From the NCBI GenBank assembly GCA_028284665.1, contig JANQRG010000030.1, positions 27,511 through 91,510 of the forward strand: a stretch of 64,000 nt of DNA, written 5' to 3'. The position numbers and the translations under genes were made by a program. The stretch is from Croceivirga sp. Lineage in GTDB: Bacteria > Bacteroidota > Bacteroidia > Flavobacteriales > Flavobacteriaceae. The first letter of the stretch is position 1. Each line of letters starts with the position of its first letter. Positions 52,647 to 62,273 of this stretch are shown here, piece after piece. The notes below the pieces were generated by a model. The model ran no database searches. It was not told the DNA's origin and worked only from the letters and a program-made list of their open reading frames with translations.

Positions 52647-53477
52647 ATGACTAATTTATACAATTGGGTAAAAATTCAGAAGGATATGTTTGGGGAACCA
52701 AAAATACCTATGTTCACAAACAACGGACATGTTTATAATGAGATCTATCCATCCGATGGACTTGAGGATTATGTGTCCCTTTATTTTAAGGCAGAGAACC
52801 TTTCGGACAAACCACAACCAATGACCATTTGTCCCGATGGTTATTTCAAGCTTATCATACAACTCTTGGAGGGCAAAATCGTGGCGTATTTCCTAACGGG
52901 CATTTGGGCCAATGAAATCGATATTGTAATCCCTCCTAAAGTAGTTACTTATGGCATTAAATTTAAGGTAATCGCGGCAGAGCTAATTTTTAAAAGGGAA
53001 ATCAGCGCTATTCTGAACAGTGTTGAGCAAAAAGAGACCGATTATTTTGGAATGGATGAAGTTAGTTTTGGAGCATTCGAGGATGTTGTAAAACAATTGG
53101 AGGGAATCCTATTGAAAAAACTTCCTGTAAGAGAACAGATAAGGGCAAACAGGATACGTTTGAGCCAGTTCCTTTACAATAATTTTGAAGATATCCAGGC
53201 GCGGGAAGTGGCCCAACAAATCCATTGGTCGCAAAGGGAAATCAACAGATACCTGAATAAGTATATAGGTATTTCCCTTAAAAAGTACCTTAACATTCAA
53301 AAATGTTATCGCGCCTACTTCAAGATTACTGAAGGTGAGTTTTTTCCGGAAAAAGGCTTCTTTGACCAGGCCCATTTTATACGCGAGGTCAAGAAACATA
53401 CGGGCCAAACCCCCACCGCTTTGTTCAAGGGCCAAAATGACCAATTTATACAATTGAGGAATATCAAGAAGCTCTAG
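52647..53477 (+). CDS. AraC-type regulator with DUF6597-like N-terminal domain
   Basis: A 276-residue protein. The N-terminal half (about 30-150: IYPSDGLEDYVSLYFKAEN, TICPDGYFKLIIQL, VIPPKVVTYGIKFKV) resembles the DUF6597 sensor domain. The C-terminal half has a HTH pair: AREVAQQIHWSQREINRYLNKYIG, then GFFDQAHFIREVKKHTGQTP. It starts the run that continues with the ferric-reductase-like gene 19 bp downstream. Confidence 0.85.
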   Translation: MTNLYNWVKIQKDMFGEPKIPMFTNNGHVYNEIYPSDGLEDYVSLYFKAENLSDKPQPMTICPDGYFKLIIQLLEGKIVAYFLTGIWANEIDIVIPPKVVTYGIKFKVIAAELIFKREISAILNSVEQKETDYFGMDEVSFGAFEDVVKQLEGILLKKLPVREQIRANRIRLSQFLYNNFEDIQAREVAQQIHWSQREINRYLNKYIGISLKKYLNIQKCYRAYFKITEGEFFPEKGFFDQAHFIREVKKHTGQTPTALFKGQNDQFIQLRNIKKL

Positions 53478-53496
53478 GTTTGCGAAAACCTTAGCC

Positions 53497-54801
53497 ATGC
53501 GACATCTCAAACAGGAGATCTATTTTCCGATAATTGTAGGTATTCATTTTATCTTTTGGGCCATTGACCTTAGCTTTTATCAAGGAACTTTTAAGGAGGT
53601 ATCGTCGGATACCTTGCTCTTTGGGGAACTCAATGACGTTACTTGGAAAAATCCGCACCGTATCCTGGGGGAAGTGTTCTCATCATGGGTGGTAACCGTG
53701 TTCGCCTTCAATTTTTTGATGGCTACTCGTGCCCGGTGGGTAGAGAACCTTTTCGGTGGCCTGGACAAAATGTACCTTATCCACCGTAGGTCCGGGGTCA
53801 TAGCTGTATTCCTGTTATTGGCGCACTTTATCGTGGTTCCAAGGGACCTGGTGGAGTTCAATCCGGGAAAGCCTCTGGGGTTTTATGCCTTTGCTTTAAT
53901 TATCATTGGTGTGATAGTATCTGCAACCCCCGTTTTCAAGAGAAGAATACCCTATCATAAATGGGTCAATTTCCATAAACTAATGGGGGTATTCTATGTT
54001 ATGGGTGTAATCCACGGAATCATGGTGTCCAGCCTTATCAAAGAACTGCCTATCACAAGGGTATATGTTTTTGGTATGGCCTTTATCGGTATCGCTGCAT
54101 GGTTCTATCGTGCCTTTCTGTTTGGCCTTTTCAACAAAAAACTGGATTATATCGTAAACACCGTAAAGGATTTAGGCAATGCTATAACGGAAGTCACCTT
54201 AGTGCCCAATGGCCCTGCGCTCGATTTTAGGGCGGGACAGTTTGCCTTTTTTACCTTTTCAGGTGTTGGTAAAAGGGAACAACATCCCTTTACGATTAGT
54301 AGCCATCCCCATGAAAAGGAGCATCTTCAGTTAACGATAAAGGGACTTGGAGATTATACCAATGAATTGGCAAGCAAACTGCAAGAGGGCGATAGTGTCA
54401 AAGTAGAAGGACCTTACGGAAAGTTTACCACCGCCCATTCAAAGGAGAAAGAACAGATATGGGTGGCCGGTGGTATAGGGATCACACCCTTCCTCTCGCT
54501 TTTAAAAGACTACTATACCAAAAACATCACTTTGTTCTGGTGTGTAACCAGGGAAGAAGAAGCTCCTTATCGGAAACGATTACAAGAAGTGGCCTCTACC
54601 AATCCTATGTTCGATTTTGTTCTTTGGCCCTCAAACAAACGGGGACATATTAATGTAGATGATATGAGTATTCGCAACCCAAAGGACAAAACCTATTTTA
54701 TCTGTGGTCCCGATGCCCTTAAAAGGAACATCACCAAACAGCTGAAAGCGGAAGGGGTAGCACAAAAGAACATCCATGACGAGGAATTTGCATTTCGATA
54801 A
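53497..54801 (+). CDS. Ferric-reductase-like flavocytochrome (FRE/NOX-type)
   Basis: A 434-residue protein of two halves. The membrane half (about 1-215) has six spans with paired His: YLIHRRSGVIAVFLLLAHFIVV and YHKWVNFHKLMGVFYVMGVIHGIMV, a bis-heme pattern. The C-terminal half is a ferredoxin-NADP reductase: FAD-binding HPFTISSHP (about 266-274), glycine-rich NAD(P) site WVAGGIGITPFLSLLK (about 323-338), and the CGPDALKRNI end. It moves electrons from NAD(P)H across the membrane, perhaps to a metal chelate or oxygen. It is coupled to the AraC gene and two unknown genes. Confidence 0.9.
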   Translation: MRHLKQEIYFPIIVGIHFIFWAIDLSFYQGTFKEVSSDTLLFGELNDVTWKNPHRILGEVFSSWVVTVFAFNFLMATRARWVENLFGGLDKMYLIHRRSGVIAVFLLLAHFIVVPRDLVEFNPGKPLGFYAFALIIIGVIVSATPVFKRRIPYHKWVNFHKLMGVFYVMGVIHGIMVSSLIKELPITRVYVFGMAFIGIAAWFYRAFLFGLFNKKLDYIVNTVKDLGNAITEVTLVPNGPALDFRAGQFAFFTFSGVGKREQHPFTISSHPHEKEHLQLTIKGLGDYTNELASKLQEGDSVKVEGPYGKFTTAHSKEKEQIWVAGGIGITPFLSLLKDYYTKNITLFWCVTREEEAPYRKRLQEVASTNPMFDFVLWPSNKRGHINVDDMSIRNPKDKTYFICGPDALKRNITKQLKAEGVAQKNIHDEEFAFR

Positions 54802-54815
54802 CAACTATAAACAAT

Positions 54816-55550
54816 ATGAAGCAAACAGAATTCAACCCGATTATTGAAGCAGTAGTATTAATCAGGCATTATGCCCTTGCCGTGTCCAACAATTGGTCCT
54901 CAATGAAGGCCGTAGGGGCAGTCTTAAAAGATGATATCGAAAAGGCCACTGACCTGGTTCAAATGTATGGCTCTGCCACTACCAAACAGCAATGGTCCAT
55001 GGAACTTATTGATTTTAATGCCACGAAGTCACAGTTACAGGAAATCATGAACCAAACCATTTCCAGGATCAGAAACAAAAGTGCGGAAGGCCTATTGGAA
55101 GGTTGGAACAAATATCACGGTTATGTTCCAAAACTGGAATCGAGGTATCAACGCATGAAGGAGCTTGGGTTGGCTGTGGTCCCGGAAAACAAAAAGGCAG
55201 AGTGGATGGACCTATGGAACGGCATCCAAGCGGCTCACACCAAAATGGGGGAGGAGGCGGAGGCCATTGGTATACAGCTGGGACTTATGGAACAATGTAG
55301 CCCGGCCGAAGTTGATGAACTTAGTGATACCATACTCAAACATATCCCTGTTAAATATTCCAGGGAGGAGGCCCACAAGTACACTGATGAATACATGGCC
55401 GCCTATGTGCAATTAAAGGAAGAGGCTTCGCAAAAGAAAACCCTTTGGGACCGTTTTCTTGATATCCTGGCGGGCGGAAAACAACAGACCCCTGCCCAAC
55501 GTGTGATGATGCAACGCTGGGTAGATGGAGAAAAAGGCGATACTCATTAA
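54816..55550 (+). CDS. Unrecognised helical cytoplasmic protein (244 aa)
   Basis: I do not recognise a family. The protein has no signal peptide or membrane span and is mostly alpha-helical by composition, with several amphipathic stretches (QLQEIMNQTISRIRNKSAEGLLEGW, KKAEWMDLWNGIQAAHTKMGEEAEAIGIQLGL). It starts 14 bp after the flavocytochrome gene, so it is probably made with it. Confidence 0.75.
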   Translation: MKQTEFNPIIEAVVLIRHYALAVSNNWSSMKAVGAVLKDDIEKATDLVQMYGSATTKQQWSMELIDFNATKSQLQEIMNQTISRIRNKSAEGLLEGWNKYHGYVPKLESRYQRMKELGLAVVPENKKAEWMDLWNGIQAAHTKMGEEAEAIGIQLGLMEQCSPAEVDELSDTILKHIPVKYSREEAHKYTDEYMAAYVQLKEEASQKKTLWDRFLDILAGGKQQTPAQRVMMQRWVDGEKGDTH

Positions 55551-55577
55551 AAGAAAGACTAACCATACGACTTTGAT

Positions 55578-56108
55578 ATGAATAAAACGATTTACCTGAC
55601 ACTGAGTGGGCTCTTTATGTTTGCCGCAGGTCTGATACTTTTATTTTCAACCACCATAGGGGTAGGGATATCCAAAATTATGGTGCCCCTCTTCTTTTTT
55701 GTTTCAGGAATCCTGGCATTTATGTTTTCCCAGGCCAATGGACAGCACAAGATTGCAAAGACGTTCCATCTGCTTCAGGGGGTCGGGTTAATGACTTTTG
55801 CCGTAATCATAGCGATATGGCCTGACACCTTGGCTATGTTCCTTACGATAACCACATATTTCGTTATGGTATACGGCCTTTTTGAACTCATGTTCGCCTT
55901 TTCCGTACTACGAAGTAGTTATAAACTGGACGTATCGATATTGATAACTAGGCTTTTGGTAGGACTGGTGAATCTCGTTGGTTCTTTTATCCTCTTCATG
56001 GCCCTTTTGAAAAGCACTGGGTTGGGCCTCCAGGTAGCGGGATTTCTTATCGTTCTTGGGGGCATAGGTTTTATGCTCTTTGCTTCCCGTGTAAAAAAAA
56101 ATCTTTAG
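55578..56108 (+). CDS. HdeD/DUF308-like membrane protein
   Basis: A 176-residue protein with six hydrophobic helices in three pairs, the pattern of HdeD-type proteins (LSGLFMFAAGLILLFSTTIGVGISKIMVPLFFFVSGILAFMF, MTFAVIIAIWPDTLAMFLTITTYFVMVYGLFELMFAF, LVGLVNLVGSFILFMALL). HdeD-type proteins are linked to acid resistance, but no biochemical role is set. It is the last clear gene of the AraC/flavocytochrome run. Confidence 0.75.
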   Translation: MNKTIYLTLSGLFMFAAGLILLFSTTIGVGISKIMVPLFFFVSGILAFMFSQANGQHKIAKTFHLLQGVGLMTFAVIIAIWPDTLAMFLTITTYFVMVYGLFELMFAFSVLRSSYKLDVSILITRLLVGLVNLVGSFILFMALLKSTGLGLQVAGFLIVLGGIGFMLFASRVKKNL

Positions 56109-56110
56109 TT

Positions 56111-56257
56111 ATGCCAAACATAAACACCTTGAACAACCTCGCTAATACGAAAGAAGAGGCCAAAGCTATTATCCACCCGCTACCATTTGTGAGAAATGCT
56201 GTTGCGTCATACAAACTCGATCCGGTTGGTGTTTTTTGGATGGGAACAAAGCAATAG
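56111..56257 (+). CDS. Possible short ORF (48 aa)
   Basis: An ATG 2 bp after the HdeD-like stop opens a 48-codon frame (MPNINTLNNLANTKEEAKAI start). No family is recognised. It is tightly spaced, but the following 170 bp look like decayed DNA, so it may be a remnant. Confidence 0.25.
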   Translation: MPNINTLNNLANTKEEAKAIIHPLPFVRNAVASYKLDPVGVFWMGTKQ

Positions 56258-56430
56258 GCTTTTGCACTAGTAACACCCAACGGGTAGGTTGCAATACAGG
56301 AATATAATGCTAGCCACAATTCGTTGCGTTTTGGTAGCATATAAAATGATAAGTGTTGATTAAAATAGAGGCCCAAATCCTTAATTTTGACCACAGATCT
56401 TAACGATACTCCTTTACAGCTATTACCACG

Positions 56431-56661
56431 ATGTTACCATCAAAAAACCTGTTTAGGACCTTAGCATTCCTACTCTTGTCCCCCTTACTTTAGACCTCCT
56501 GTTCCGAAGAAACCGATTTAACAGCGCTTCTTTCTTAGTTAGGTAAAATATTTCCCGAATATCAACGTCCAAGCACTCCACAAGCGCCGGGCGGTCATCA
56601 AAGGTCTTTTAGCTATAAATGGGATCAAAGACAAAACGGCACTGTCACTTCTATACAATAA
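56431..56661 (+). pseudogene. Degraded lipoprotein gene
   Basis: An ATG at 56431 starts a lipoprotein signal (FRTLAFLLLSPLL) followed, across a TAG, by TSCSEETDL, a normal lipobox and acidic linker. A second TAG comes 15 codons later, and the frame then reads on to 56661. In the region between the HdeD-like gene and the TolC gene (56109-56797) no intact longer gene is seen. The original product is not recognised. The stops look like decay, not suppression. Confidence 0.5.
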
Positions 56662-56742
56662 TTCCCGTCAATTCAAGACATTTTACCAGCAATAATTATG
56701 TCCTGATTTATAGGGCAAGTCGTATACGGTATAGTGCGATTC

Positions 56743-56750
56743 TACATTTG
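56743..56750 (+). promoter_or_regulatory. Promoter box of the second RND operon
   Basis: TACATTTG, 47 nt upstream of the TolC-family ATG at 56798. It lies upstream of the TTG alternative start at 56753, which would therefore fall at or before the first transcribed bases. No matching -33 element is clear. Confidence 0.5.
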
Positions 56751-56797
56751 CCTTGAAAAATGGGAAGAACCTGGTTCGCCATGAAACAACGAAGCAA

Positions 56798-58111
56798 ATG
56801 AAGTATAGCTTTCGCTCCTTACCCTTTTGTGTCTTTTGTGCCACGCTATGGATGCACACCTTATCCTATTCCCAGGAACTGGATTTGCAATCCTATATCG
56901 AATTGGTCAAAAAAGACAATATCGACCTAAAGCAAAGTGCAAAACAGGTGCTGATAGCAAAAGAGGAGACCAAAATGGCAAAATCCTCACTATTGCCGGA
57001 TGTCGGAATCAATGGGTTTTATCAGCGGGACTTTAATAGAAACTTTCTCTTTATCAATGATTTTGATGGAAGCACAACACGGTTGCGAACCAACTTCAAC
57101 AATAGTGTTAGCGCTAATGCGGTACTGAACCAGACCATCTTTGATCCCGCCATTTTTTCCGCTTCCAAAATCGCAAAGCTCGCCGAGCAGATCAGTGGGT
57201 TACATAATGAAAACCTTAACAGTGAACTTATAGCACAGGCTTCTGCTTTGTATTGGCAGGCCATTTTTACCAAAGCAAGTGTTGCGGTACTCAACGAAAA
57301 TTCAAGTCTGGCCAAAGCGCAATTGGAACAGATCAAGAAGCTGTACAGCAAGGGCACTGTGAGCAATTTGCAGGTACAACAAGCTGAGATTTTTTACAAA
57401 AAAACGCTCCCTCCCCTTCAAAATGCCAGAAATCAATTTTCCAAATTGATGGACGACCTCAAAGTGTTGGCCAATATACCCACTGCCGAACGTATCGTTC
57501 TAACGGATAGTCTCGAAACCATAGATCTCAACAATGTCATATATACCGATGAGTCAGGTCTGGAGGGACAGCCGAAGCTTAAGACCTTAAGAAAAGAGGT
57601 TGAGATAGCCGATAGGCAAATCAAACTCAACAAGAAATTCTGGTATCCAAAACTCAACCTGACTGCAGCGTACAACTATGACGCCCAGGCCAATGATCTT
57701 AATTTCAGTGCAAACGAAAACAAATTGTTCCTTGTACAACTGGGGATTACCATACCCATCTTCTCAGGGGGCAGGAACAGGGCCAAAATTGCCAAGGCTT
57801 CTATTGAACGAGAGACGGCGGAACTCAACCTGGTTAAGACCCGACGGGATTTGCACAATCAACTTCGTACAGCCGAAAACAACTATAACAGTGCCATAAC
57901 CAATGTTGAAACGTACAGGGAGACTATAGTGTTGAATGAGGGGGAACTGGAAATTTTCAAAAAGCAACTACGCCTGGGTGTTGTTACTACTGTGGAATTC
58001 AAAGAAAGTCGATTGCGGCTCACCCAATCCAGGTTAGCGCTGTTAAACGCCTATCTGGATTTACATATAGCACAGCTTCAGATTTTACAGATCACAGGCC
58101 AAATACACTAG
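56798..58111 (+). CDS. TolC-family outer-membrane efflux protein
   Basis: The start at MKYSFRSLPF gives 437 aa with a signal peptide (to about LSYSQ). Two TolC repeats are seen (about 30-210 and 245-437), with the long coiled coils SALYWQAIFTKASVAVLNENSSLAKAQLEQIKKLYSKGTVSNLQVQQAE and the matching C-terminal copy. No lipobox is found. It is first in the operon with an adaptor and an RND permease. Confidence 0.9.
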   Translation: MKYSFRSLPFCVFCATLWMHTLSYSQELDLQSYIELVKKDNIDLKQSAKQVLIAKEETKMAKSSLLPDVGINGFYQRDFNRNFLFINDFDGSTTRLRTNFNNSVSANAVLNQTIFDPAIFSASKIAKLAEQISGLHNENLNSELIAQASALYWQAIFTKASVAVLNENSSLAKAQLEQIKKLYSKGTVSNLQVQQAEIFYKKTLPPLQNARNQFSKLMDDLKVLANIPTAERIVLTDSLETIDLNNVIYTDESGLEGQPKLKTLRKEVEIADRQIKLNKKFWYPKLNLTAAYNYDAQANDLNFSANENKLFLVQLGITIPIFSGGRNRAKIAKASIERETAELNLVKTRRDLHNQLRTAENNYNSAITNVETYRETIVLNEGELEIFKKQLRLGVVTTVEFKESRLRLTQSRLALLNAYLDLHIAQLQILQITGQIH

Positions 58112-58138
58112 ATGCCAACTCTAAAAAAGGACCTAAAA

Positions 58139-59155
58139 ATGAAGACAATAAAGCGTTTATCGATGTTAGCTATTTCATGTTCCCTGTTGGGGGGCTGTTA
58201 TTGGCCGGAAACCTTACAGGAAACCACAAAGGAAGAACCGATCAAGGTAAAGGCAATGATCTTAAAAAAGAAGCCATACCACAAAACAATGGTGTATCAT
58301 GGGGAGCTGCAATTTTCAAAATCCGCAAGTTTTGTTGCGCAGCAATCGGGAATAGTAACCCAATTAAATGCCAGGCCCGGGCAAAAAGTGCGACGCGGTG
58401 AGCTTCTCGCGGTATACCCACCATTAAATCACCAATTGCAGATCGATCAGGCAAAGATTGAACAGCACAAACTGGCCCGGGATTATACACGGCAACAAGA
58501 ATTGTATACGGCAGGAGCCGTCTCCAAGGTATCGGTAGATACGTATAAAACCCAATTGGACGTTCTGGCCAAAACCACCCAGCAACTGCAAAACAGGAAT
58601 ACGATTCGGGCACCTTTTTCCGGAATCATTACGCAGGTGCCGGTTAAAACCGGTGAGGAAGTTAGCATGGGACAAGCCCTGTTAAGTATGGCTGAAACAG
58701 CTACCCTAGTGGTAAATTTTTATGTATCGCCGCAAGAAATTGCCCATATAGCGGTAGGGGCAGAAACCTATTTGACCCTTCCCAATAAAAGAATCGAAGG
58801 GAACATCACAAAGACATCCCTTCAAATGGATTCGAAACGAAAGGCATTTCTGGTTACCGCCTCATTTAAGAATGAAGGGGTTTCGTTTGCAGGTCCCTAC
58901 GTTGAAATAGCGTTGGAAACAGGACCATCCCTTTTGGGTATTTGGATTCCTGTGGAATCCTTAAAACACATCGGGAACAGGCAGTATGTGTTTGTCATCA
59001 ACGATGGCAAGGCCATTGCAACCGATGTGAAAATAGGGCGGCGAAATGAGAGTTCCGTACAGATCATTGAAGGACTTGAAGTAGGGGAACTTTTGATTAC
59101 CGCCGGTTCAGAAAAAGTAGAAACAAATAGTCCGGTTTCAATCATTCAGAAATAA
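58139..59155 (+). CDS. RND efflux adaptor lipoprotein
   Basis: The start was set to MKTIKRLSML (338 aa). It has a lipobox (SLLGGC, Cys near 20), a lipoyl half (SGIVTQLNARPGQKVRRGELLAVYP), a short hairpin (ARDYTRQQELYTAGAVSKVSVDTYKTQ), the second lipoyl half (NTIRAPFSGIITQVPVKTGEEVSMGQ) and beta-barrel domains. It is shorter than the adaptor at 32452 and has a short coiled coil. The frame opens 27 bp after the TolC stop. Confidence 0.9.
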   Translation: MKTIKRLSMLAISCSLLGGCYWPETLQETTKEEPIKVKAMILKKKPYHKTMVYHGELQFSKSASFVAQQSGIVTQLNARPGQKVRRGELLAVYPPLNHQLQIDQAKIEQHKLARDYTRQQELYTAGAVSKVSVDTYKTQLDVLAKTTQQLQNRNTIRAPFSGIITQVPVKTGEEVSMGQALLSMAETATLVVNFYVSPQEIAHIAVGAETYLTLPNKRIEGNITKTSLQMDSKRKAFLVTASFKNEGVSFAGPYVEIALETGPSLLGIWIPVESLKHIGNRQYVFVINDGKAIATDVKIGRRNESSVQIIEGLEVGELLITAGSEKVETNSPVSIIQK

Positions 59156-59162
59156 AGCAGCT

Positions 59163-62100
59163 ATGAAAGTCACTAGTTTCGCCGTATCCAGACCAGTAAC
59201 CACGGCAATGGTTTTTTTGGGACTGTTGCTGTTCGGATTTATGTCGTATGTAAAACTCCCGGTAAACCTGATGCCCGAGGTCAATCTACCGGCCATGGTT
59301 ATCGTAACGGACTATCCGGGAGCAACCCCTGGTGAAGTGGAAACTGAGATAACCAATCTACTTGAAAAAGAAGTCGCCACCATCAATGGGTTGAAACTCA
59401 TGCAGTCTTACTCCATGCCCAATATGTCCATGATCATCGTTCAATTTGAACTGGACAAAGACCAGGATAAGGCCATGGCCGAACTGCGCAACAAGATAGA
59501 TCTGGTGGTTTCCTTTTTGCCCAAAGAGGCCAAATTGCCATTTGTTCGCAAGCGGTCCAAACCCCTATTGGCCCCTTTTAGTATGAACAGTGGTTCTGTG
59601 GTGGATCTGATCATTACCGGAAATGTGGATGCGAACCAACTCTATCAACTATCAAGGCGAGAAATCAAGGATAAGATCTCACGGATCGACGGGGTCACCA
59701 AAATTGAGTTCAATGGTGGAAAATTACGTGAAATTCATGTGGAGGTCGATAAGAACGGTCTTTATGGCTTGGGCATGAACATTACGGAGGTTGCCACGCA
59801 ATTAAAGGACAACAATGTGGATATGTCCGGCGGTGACATCGTAACGGAAGACCGCGAATCCATCATAAAGACGGGGAGCAAGTACAACTCTGTGCAATCC
59901 GTCAAAAACACCTTTATCGCTACCCCTTACGGGCAAAGGAAACTGACTGATTTTGCTAGGGTAAAAGACACCTTCCAACTCGCAAAAAATGACGCCTTTT
60001 TCTACGATGGCATTGAAAAAAAGGAACTGAACAATATTGTGGGCATAGGGGTACAGAAGAGCAGTTCGGCAAACGCAGTGTCCATCGCCAAGGCAGTAAA
60101 AGAACTGGTTCCCGAAATTCAAAAAAACCTACCCGAGGGGGTTACCCTGAGTTTGCCGTTTGATTCTTCGGAATATATCGAAAGCTCGGTGAATGATGCC
60201 ATGATGAATGTGATTCTCGGAATCATCGTTACAGGATTGATCTTATTTCTATTTGTAAACAACATCAAGGCTACGGTAATCGTAAGCATCTCCATTCCCG
60301 TATCGCTCATCATCAATTTTTTAGCCATGCGGCTTTTCGATGGATCGCTCAATATGCTGTCTTTGATGAGCTTTGCAGTGGCCATCGGGGCCCTGGTTTC
60401 CAACTCCATCGTTGTGCTGGAAAACATTCTTCGCCTCAAAAGGGAGGGCTTGCCCGTAAAAGAGGCCTGCGTTACCGGCACCAGGGAAGTCTTTACCGCG
60501 GTATTGGCATCCACGGGAACCAACCTGGTAGTGTTTTTACCCATTGCTTCTATGAATTCTATAGTGGGCGCATTCTTTAGGGAATACGCGTTGACCATTT
60601 CATTCGCGACCATTTTCTCACTTTTGGTCTCTATTACCCTAACCCCAATGCTTGCCTCACTTTTGCTAAAGAACGACCCCAAACCCTCCAGGTTTTCAAA
60701 TTGGATCATCAAATCATTTGAAAGACTACAAGAGGCGTATGTAAAATCATTGCGAAGGTTGATGTCAAGAAAACGCAACCCCATTATCCTGTTTGCGGTG
60801 ATGTTCTTTTTCTTTATCATGAGCATGGGATTATTGTGGGAGATCGGATTTGAATTCGAGCCGGAATCGGACAACGGGGATTTGTTTGTAGAGCTTGAAA
60901 TGCAGCCGGGAACCTCAATAGAGAAGAACAGGGAATTGACCAAGCTGGTCGAACAGAAAGTTGCCGCATATCCTGAGGTAAAGGCGGTATTGAGTATGTT
61001 GGGCAGTAAAAACTCCTTTACCACAGGCTCCAATTATACCAATATCTCCCTGAAGCTCAACAAAAGTGTGGACCGGGAGTTATCGAATGCCCAAATTGGA
61101 GAGAAATTATTGAATGACCTCCGGGATATTCCTGAAATAAAACCCGTAGTAGCGACCACAAGTTCTGAAGAAAGTGGTGATCTGGGGTTCTCCTTAAAAT
61201 CCAATAATGCCGCACAATTGGCCCGGGCAAATGATCAGGTTATGAATCTTTTGAAGGATGTAGAGGGCCTGATCTCATTTGAATCGAGCTTGCGAAATGG
61301 TCCACCTTTACTTCAATTCAAGCCCAAGAAGCGTTTGTTGGCCGAACTGGGCATCTCAGTCAATGAACTGGCACTGGTCATTCGCAGCGCCATTACAGGA
61401 ATCAAGGCTACCGTAATGAGTGAAAACGATGTGGAGTACAACATTAATATCAAGGTGCCCGTTTCACAGGCCAATTCGGTTGAGGATATCAAACAGCTCC
61501 CTGTCCATACGGCAACAGGTATGTTTACTGTTGGGCAGTTGGCCGAGGTGTCTTATGAAACCGCTCCTGCCCAAATCCTCCATAAAGAAAAGTCAAAAAC
61601 TGCAGAGTTCAGTGCTACCTTGGCCCCCGGCTATATCATGGGAGATGTCAGGGCAGTCATCGATGCAAAACGTAACGCAATAAACCTGCCTTCTGGCGTA
61701 GATTTCCAATGGAGTGGCAACGTAGAGGAATTGGATAATACGGTGGCTGATATGACGATCACGTTTCTATTGGCGCTAGTATTGATGTATATGTTGTTGG
61801 CCTCGCTTATGGAAAGTTTGTGGCAACCCTTGGTCATTTTCACTACCGTTCCCATGGCCTTGATAGGGGTTTTTGTGATCATGTATTTTGCGGGGACAAC
61901 AATGAACATCATGTCCTTAATGGCCATTATTACCCTACTTGGATTGGTGGTCAATGACGATATTTTGATCCACGACTATACCGAACAGTTGATGCACAAG
62001 AAAAAAATGGATATTCATAGTGCGACCATTCTTTCAGGCAAGACCAAAATGAAGGCGGTTATTATGACCACGGTTGCCATCATATTCGGGATGCTACCCA

Positions 62101-62273
62101 ATGCTATCGGTCTGGGGGATGCAGGGGCGGAATATAGAATACCCATGGGTATTGTGACCATTGGTGGGATGATCACCTCCACGGTGCTGACCTTGTATTT
62201 GATTCCTTCCTTGTTTTATGTCATTAGAAGCAGAATGGAAAAAAGGCAGTCGGATGAAACCATCAAAAATTGA
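59163..62273 (+). CDS. RND-family permease with non-canonical proton-relay residues
   Basis: A 1036-residue RND transporter with all twelve spans and both periplasmic loops. The N-terminus (SFAVSRPVTTAMVFLGLLLFG) and PGATPGEVETEITNLLEKEV are typical. In TM4, where most pumps have an Asp or Asp-Asp, this one reads GALVSNSIVVLEN (Ser413-Asn414). In TM10, where relatives have NN or KN, it reads VVNDDILIHDY (Asp932-Asp933). It is downstream of its adaptor by 7 bp. Substrates are unknown. Confidence 0.93.
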   Translation: MKVTSFAVSRPVTTAMVFLGLLLFGFMSYVKLPVNLMPEVNLPAMVIVTDYPGATPGEVETEITNLLEKEVATINGLKLMQSYSMPNMSMIIVQFELDKDQDKAMAELRNKIDLVVSFLPKEAKLPFVRKRSKPLLAPFSMNSGSVVDLIITGNVDANQLYQLSRREIKDKISRIDGVTKIEFNGGKLREIHVEVDKNGLYGLGMNITEVATQLKDNNVDMSGGDIVTEDRESIIKTGSKYNSVQSVKNTFIATPYGQRKLTDFARVKDTFQLAKNDAFFYDGIEKKELNNIVGIGVQKSSSANAVSIAKAVKELVPEIQKNLPEGVTLSLPFDSSEYIESSVNDAMMNVILGIIVTGLILFLFVNNIKATVIVSISIPVSLIINFLAMRLFDGSLNMLSLMSFAVAIGALVSNSIVVLENILRLKREGLPVKEACVTGTREVFTAVLASTGTNLVVFLPIASMNSIVGAFFREYALTISFATIFSLLVSITLTPMLASLLLKNDPKPSRFSNWIIKSFERLQEAYVKSLRRLMSRKRNPIILFAVMFFFFIMSMGLLWEIGFEFEPESDNGDLFVELEMQPGTSIEKNRELTKLVEQKVAAYPEVKAVLSMLGSKNSFTTGSNYTNISLKLNKSVDRELSNAQIGEKLLNDLRDIPEIKPVVATTSSEESGDLGFSLKSNNAAQLARANDQVMNLLKDVEGLISFESSLRNGPPLLQFKPKKRLLAELGISVNELALVIRSAITGIKATVMSENDVEYNINIKVPVSQANSVEDIKQLPVHTATGMFTVGQLAEVSYETAPAQILHKEKSKTAEFSATLAPGYIMGDVRAVIDAKRNAINLPSGVDFQWSGNVEELDNTVADMTITFLLALVLMYMLLASLMESLWQPLVIFTTVPMALIGVFVIMYFAGTTMNIMSLMAIITLLGLVVNDDILIHDYTEQLMHKKKMDIHSATILSGKTKMKAVIMTTVAIIFGMLPNAIGLGDAGAEYRIPMGIVTIGGMITSTVLTLYLIPSLFYVIRSRMEKRQSDETIKN

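Noticed and set aside
56071..56394. A 107-codon minus-strand frame starting at a GTG.
   Set aside because: It overlaps the HdeD-like gene, has no family pattern, and lies in decayed DNA.
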